Shown: positions 60,451 to 64,000 of the stretch, one piece after another
How the letters are laid out: every line of letters begins with the position of its first letter
Position numbering within the stretch: position 1 is the first letter of the stretch
Source of the DNA: Ferdinandcohnia sp047238305
GTDB lineage: Bacteria; Bacillota; Bacilli; Bacillales; Bacillaceae_L
Assembly (NCBI RefSeq): GCF_047238305.1
Contig: NZ_JBDFMO010000001.1
Location: 3,844,001-3,908,000, forward strand
Length of the DNA: 64,000 nt
Direction of reading: 5' to 3'
The notes under the pieces: generated by a model
What the model was told of the DNA's origin: nothing
The model's input: only the letters and a program-made list of their open reading frames with translations
Database searches by the model: none
Translations under genes and position numbers: made by a program

Positions 60451-62208
60451 TTATTTTAAGAAAACCCTATTCGGATCAAAATATCTTATCATTTCTAATT
60501 CCTCTATTGTTGGAGGTTCGATTATCTTTAGTTGTGGACTTACTCTTAAATCCCAACCACACTTATTTTTAATACTTTGAACAGATTGTTCTGTGGTTTC
60601 TCCTTTTTTATAAAAATAACTAGTTAAAATAAGTTCATTACTTCTGTCATCTTTTTCAAAAACTCCTAAAGTTGAAACTACAGTTTTTATATTTCTTCCA
60701 GGACTTGTCACATATGGTACCTTTTCTATAAATCTGTGTTGCGACTGTTTTACTGTTACTACAAGTTCCTGTGAAGCGGAAGCTATATCGTTTGCACCAC
60801 CGGAGCCAACCATAAAGTCTCCATTTGCAGTGAAAGTTGAATTTATATTACCAATTTTATCGATCTGACCAGCGCCTATTGCTCCTAAACAAGGGTTATT
60901 CGAGCCACCAACCATAATTCCTAATGTTGTAAGGACATCGGAGTACATTTTACATGTAGGTAGATTCCGATTACTGAATATAAATGGTTCACCTGGTCTT
61001 GGTAGATAACCAAACATTCCAATTTCCGCCATCAATTCAACATCAAAATTTTCTTCTTTTAATACACTTGTTGCAAGCCAAGATGCAAGATTAGAAAAGC
61101 CTACGCCTGCCAAAATAGTATGATAATTATTTTCACGCATCTTTTCCTTGATCTTTCTAGCAGTAACCACTACCATCATTTCTTCATCTGTATATTCAGG
61201 TTTATTAACTCTATTATAAAAATCTTGTGGTAAGTCTTCTCTCCACGATTCTGCAAGACTTCCTTGTTTAATTACCTGTAATTTCTCTTTTCCTATTTTT
61301 CCTAGATATTGACTATGATCTTTGCATTCTAAAATCCATTCCTTTACCCAATCTTCAAATTCCATTTCATTCTTAGCTTTATTTCTAACGGTCACAATAA
61401 AATCATTATCCTCTACATATGAACTTGGCCCCTCAATACCAGGATTAAAAACTCCATAAGGATGAGCTCCAAATGGAACCTCTGATACACTTTTTACCAA
61501 GTATCCTGGTATTTTTACATGAGCCGCATGTTTTCGTATAAAATTCGTTGATACAATTTTTTCAACTGTAACAATTACTCCATCCTTACTTGCCATTGCG
61601 CCGTACAATCCCTCACCATATGGTGGTGAAAGTATGACATTACCATTCTCATCGGCCATCAACCCATGAACTACGACAATATCGGGTCTTAGCGCTTTTA
61701 CAATTCCAACAGAATGGTTTTCATCAAAAGGATTAGCTAGCTCGTGAAAATCGGCGTTAGCTGACATACCACTATCTTTTAATGAATTAGTTGGTACAAA
61801 TGGAATACCCATTGCACCAGCAAATAATCTTTGATTTAAGGATAGGAGTGACCAGTTTTCAATTTCTATCTGTCCGTTCTTATAAGCACGTTGAAAAATA
61901 GGATTTGGTCCTGGTGTCGGAAAATTATCCCCACAAAATGAGGCAATTATTTTTTTTACTAATCCCCGACTAACAAGTGCTGCTTGGTTAGCTACTAAAC
62001 CTGCAGTTACAATTGAAAATTTTGGGTCTTTCCCATCAAACTGCCTTACAATTTCATTTATTGCCGCATTTGGTCTACCATAGCTATAACCAATATCAAT
62101 CATCATCCTAGGTTTCACATGTTTTTTAATAGCTTCTGATAATGGCATGACTTTACTTTTTCCTTCATTTAGAGGCAAATCAAACTTAATTTCATCCTGA
62201 TTAATCAT
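60451..62208 (-). CDS. Fused alpha-beta CoA-transferase (glutaconate CoA-transferase type)
   Basis: A 585-residue family I CoA-transferase. The N-terminal half (about 1-300) resembles the A subunit (MMIDIGYSYGRPNAAI; ADENGNVILSPPYGEG). The C-terminal half (about 330-560) resembles the B subunit, with the catalytic glutamate Glu395 in AEIGMFG and the GSGGAND motif at 468-474. In most bacteria these halves are separate genes, so this is a natural fusion. It moves CoA between carboxylic acids. It lies 13 bp from the amidohydrolase gene. Confidence 0.83.
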   Translation of the reverse strand: MINQDEIKFDLPLNEGKSKVMPLSEAIKKHVKPRMMIDIGYSYGRPNAAINEIVRQFDGKDPKFSIVTAGLVANQAALVSRGLVKKIIASFCGDNFPTPGPNPIFQRAYKNGQIEIENWSLLSLNQRLFAGAMGIPFVPTNSLKDSGMSANADFHELANPFDENHSVGIVKALRPDIVVVHGLMADENGNVILSPPYGEGLYGAMASKDGVIVTVEKIVSTNFIRKHAAHVKIPGYLVKSVSEVPFGAHPYGVFNPGIEGPSSYVEDNDFIVTVRNKAKNEMEFEDWVKEWILECKDHSQYLGKIGKEKLQVIKQGSLAESWREDLPQDFYNRVNKPEYTDEEMMVVVTARKIKEKMRENNYHTILAGVGFSNLASWLATSVLKEENFDVELMAEIGMFGYLPRPGEPFIFSNRNLPTCKMYSDVLTTLGIMVGGSNNPCLGAIGAGQIDKIGNINSTFTANGDFMVGSGGANDIASASQELVVTVKQSQHRFIEKVPYVTSPGRNIKTVVSTLGVFEKDDRSNELILTSYFYKKGETTEQSVQSIKNKCGWDLRVSPQLKIIEPPTIEELEMIRYFDPNRVFLK

Positions 62209-62221
62209 TTTCCTTACCTCC

Positions 62222-63079
62222 TTAGTCTAATTTGAATACTTTTACTGCCACATCTCTAAGTAGTGCTTTTAATGATGCTTCTCTATAGTTTTTCTCGTAT
62301 ATTTGTTCTAGACTTTCCTTATGTTTTAATACAGGGAAGTCCGTTCCAAACATCACTTTTCCTCTGCCCCTACTATTAATAAAATGATTTAGTGATTCAG
62401 ACCAATATTTTGGAGCATGAGCTGTAGTGGCAATATATAGATTAGGATGCTTCCAAGCAAGAGCAATTAATTCCTCTACCCATGGCCATCCAGTATGTGC
62501 TGCGACAATCCGTAACTCAGGAAAATACAATGCAACCTCATCGAGATGAATGGGCCTTGCCATTTCACTTGGCATGCGTTCTGCTGAATGACCTGTTTGG
62601 ATCATCACAGGGATATCAAGCTCTACACATTTTGCGTAAAAAGGATATAAATCTTTATGATTTAGTGGAATACCGAATCCATTTGCATGTAAATGAGCAC
62701 CCTTAAACCCATATTCCTTTACGGCCATCTCAAGCTCTCTAACTCCGTCCATCTTTAATATGGGGTTAATACCTGCTAACCCAACAAACCGATCTGGTTG
62801 CATTTGTACTAAATTATATATCTCTTTATTATCAAAATCCCATAACATTTGTTTTGTTTGAAAGGATTGCATTCTAAAAGCAGGAATTAGGACCTTTTCG
62901 ATTCCAGCTTCATCAAGGATTGAAATAAAATCATCCACCTTATGCCCCTTTACTTTTTCATGCATTCCCCACCAGTTAACAATCTGAAATAACTCTTCTG
63001 TTTCGATATACATCCTATGTAATGCTTCTGGGGTAAATACATTCGTCCAACAATCAATAATTCCTAATTCTTTTTCCAC
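62222..63079 (-). CDS. Amidohydrolase-2 family protein lacking the HxH metal motif
   Basis: A 285-residue TIM-barrel protein of the amidohydrolase-2 family. At the usual DxHxH position it reads D9-C-W-T-N13, so both metal-binding histidines are replaced by Trp11 and Asn13. The other motifs remain: MIQTGHSAERM, VAAHTGWPW and MFGTDFPVL. It may therefore bind metal differently, or act as a metal-independent lyase or hydrolase. Neighbours (CoA-transferase, acyl-CoA ligase, IclR) suggest a carboxylic or aromatic acid pathway. Function unassigned. Confidence 0.78.
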   Translation of the reverse strand: MEKELGIIDCWTNVFTPEALHRMYIETEELFQIVNWWGMHEKVKGHKVDDFISILDEAGIEKVLIPAFRMQSFQTKQMLWDFDNKEIYNLVQMQPDRFVGLAGINPILKMDGVRELEMAVKEYGFKGAHLHANGFGIPLNHKDLYPFYAKCVELDIPVMIQTGHSAERMPSEMARPIHLDEVALYFPELRIVAAHTGWPWVEELIALAWKHPNLYIATTAHAPKYWSESLNHFINSRGRGKVMFGTDFPVLKHKESLEQIYEKNYREASLKALLRDVAVKVFKLD

Positions 63080-63105
63080 TGCTCCACTCCCCTTCTATTT
63101 ATCTA

Positions 63106-63873
63106 CTATCGGTAACCCAAAAGATTTGAGATGTTACTCGCTTCTTCTTTTAACACATTCACCAATGTGTGTAAGTTCTCTTTGTCAAATCTTTGTTCTG
63201 GAATAGAGAATGCAAGCGAGCCAATAATATAGTCTGATGAAAATATTGGAACTGCGATCCCATAAATCCCTTCGATTTTTCCTCCATAACTTAAGGCATA
63301 GCCTTCTTCTCTAATCCTTAGTAACTTTTCATCTAATTCTGTACGTGTCAGCGTTTGACCATTTGAAAAACGTGGTAAACCATGTTTTTTTATTACTTCT
63401 TCTATTTCATTTATTTTGAGGAATGCCATTATTGCTTGACCTGCTGCACTTACATGCATGACTGAATTTGATCCTATTTCCAAAATGTAGCGTAGCGGAT
63501 GTTCGCAATCCTCACGTCCTAAATATGTGATTTCCGTTCCATTTCGCACACTAAGGTAGACGGTTTCATTAAATCTTTTTACAAGTCTTTTCATGTTTTC
63601 AGTAGACTCTGTCAAAAAGTCAAAACTTTCAAAAGCAACTCGCCCCAATTCATAGATGCGTAAACTTAATTTGTATTTTCCAGTATGGCTGCTTCGTGTT
63701 AAAAAACCACATATCTGAAGAGTTTGAAGAATCCGATGAACGGTACTCTTTCCTATTTCAAGCTCTTTTTCTAATTCTCTAACGCCCCATTCAGGATTTT
63801 CCTTTGTGAAACAATTCATTATTCGAATAGCACGTTCTACTGTTTGGACTAACTCTACATTATCTCGATTCAT
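63106..63873 (-). CDS. IclR-family transcriptional regulator
   Basis: A 255-residue regulator. The N-terminal winged helix-turn-helix (about 8-62) contains WGVRELEKELEIGKSTVHRIL. The C-terminal effector domain contains YLGREDCEHPLRYI, HVSAAGQAIMAFL and GIAVPIFSSDYIIGSLAFSI. IclR proteins usually control an adjacent catabolic operon and respond to its substrate. It is the first gene of the group running down to the acyl-CoA ligase and may regulate it. The effector is unknown. Confidence 0.92.
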   Translation of the reverse strand: MNRDNVELVQTVERAIRIMNCFTKENPEWGVRELEKELEIGKSTVHRILQTLQICGFLTRSSHTGKYKLSLRIYELGRVAFESFDFLTESTENMKRLVKRFNETVYLSVRNGTEITYLGREDCEHPLRYILEIGSNSVMHVSAAGQAIMAFLKINEIEEVIKKHGLPRFSNGQTLTRTELDEKLLRIREEGYALSYGGKIEGIYGIAVPIFSSDYIIGSLAFSIPEQRFDKENLHTLVNVLKEEASNISNLLGYR

Positions 63874-63904
63874 TAGAGGCTTTTCCCTTCTATCACGCTT
63901 GTTT

Positions 63905-64000
63905 TTAATTAGTCAACTGATAATCATTAATTGCTCTTTCACGAAGCTTAAATTTTTGAATTTTCCCAGAACCTGTCATAGGAAGTTCACCTTCACCAAA
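63905..64000 (-). CDS. Acyl-CoA synthetase, C-terminal 31 residues (continues outside window)
   Basis: Reading from the window edge, the frame encodes LPMTGSGKIQKFKLRERA followed by a short tail and TAA. The TGSGKIQKF motif with its catalytic lysine is the C-terminal signature of adenylate-forming ligases. It is too short for normal ORF calls. A second ligase next to the IclR gene suggests the catabolic cluster continues beyond the window. Confidence 0.8.
   Translation of the reverse strand, partial: FGEGELPMTGSGKIQKFKLRERAINDYQLTN

Overview
The window is AT-rich chromosomal DNA from an endospore-forming member of the Bacillaceae. The evidence is a cwlJ germination hydrolase, purine-box control of guaC, ydbS/ydbT and yheI/yheH orthologues, strong AGGAGG-type ribosome binding sites, and TTG/GTG starts. 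It looks like a Bacillus, Neobacillus or Cytobacillus type genome; no ribosomal RNA or marker gene allows a species call. No tRNA, rRNA, prophage, complete insertion sequence or CRISPR array was seen. Both window edges cut a gene.

Region 1 (1-7.4 kb) is a hydroxyproline/proline-type catabolic locus. It holds the 3' part of a sigma-54 activator, a three-subunit D-hydroxyproline dehydrogenase-like set on the plus strand, and on the minus strand a DHDPS-family deaminase, an aldehyde dehydrogenase, a Cys/Cys proline racemase/epimerase and an ornithine-cyclodeaminase-family reductase. Textbook -24/-12 promoters precede both arms (822-837 and 7211-7226). Together they would convert hydroxyproline to 2-oxoglutarate.

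Region 2 (9-15.2 kb) is a formate/oxalate locus: a YdeP/FdhF-type molybdopterin oxidoreductase, a DUF2294 protein, an OFA-type MFS transporter, FdhD and a CoxG-like protein. The oxidoreductase and the transporter are each preceded by an RNA leader with a shared TAGCGANCCTG core inside a helix, followed by an intrinsic terminator. The transporter leader has two cores in tandem. This is the best candidate in the window for an undescribed regulatory RNA.

Region 3 (15.3-47 kb) is mostly core or accessory housekeeping: mscL, thioesterase, transporters, a viologen/daunorubicin-type ABC exporter, a purine permease, and a YheI/YheH multidrug ABC pair with a leader peptide and attenuator. It continues with ydbST, cwlJ, glycerate kinase, panF, an LTA-synthase-type enzyme, guaC, small proteins and a UbiB-type kinase. 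The region also carries a REPIN-like inverted pair at the end of guaC, an exact 52-bp-period tandem repeat at 43.2-43.4 kb, and one copy of a dispersed palindromic repeat that also occurs near fdhA and inside the aromatic operon.

Region 4 (47-54.8 kb) encodes an extradiol meta-cleavage pathway. The order praB-E-G-F-D-C followed by a LigB-type dioxygenase, with a divergent ACMSD-like decarboxylase, matches what I recall of the protocatechuate 2,3-cleavage (pra) pathway. The products would be pyruvate and acetyl-CoA.

Region 5 (54.8-64 kb) has an MFS transporter, a CBO0543 protein, an aminotransferase, a frameshifted nucleoside deaminase, and a second, unassigned catabolic cluster: acyl-CoA ligase, fused GctA-GctB-type CoA-transferase, an amidohydrolase lacking the HxH motif, an IclR regulator, and the tail of another acyl-CoA ligase.
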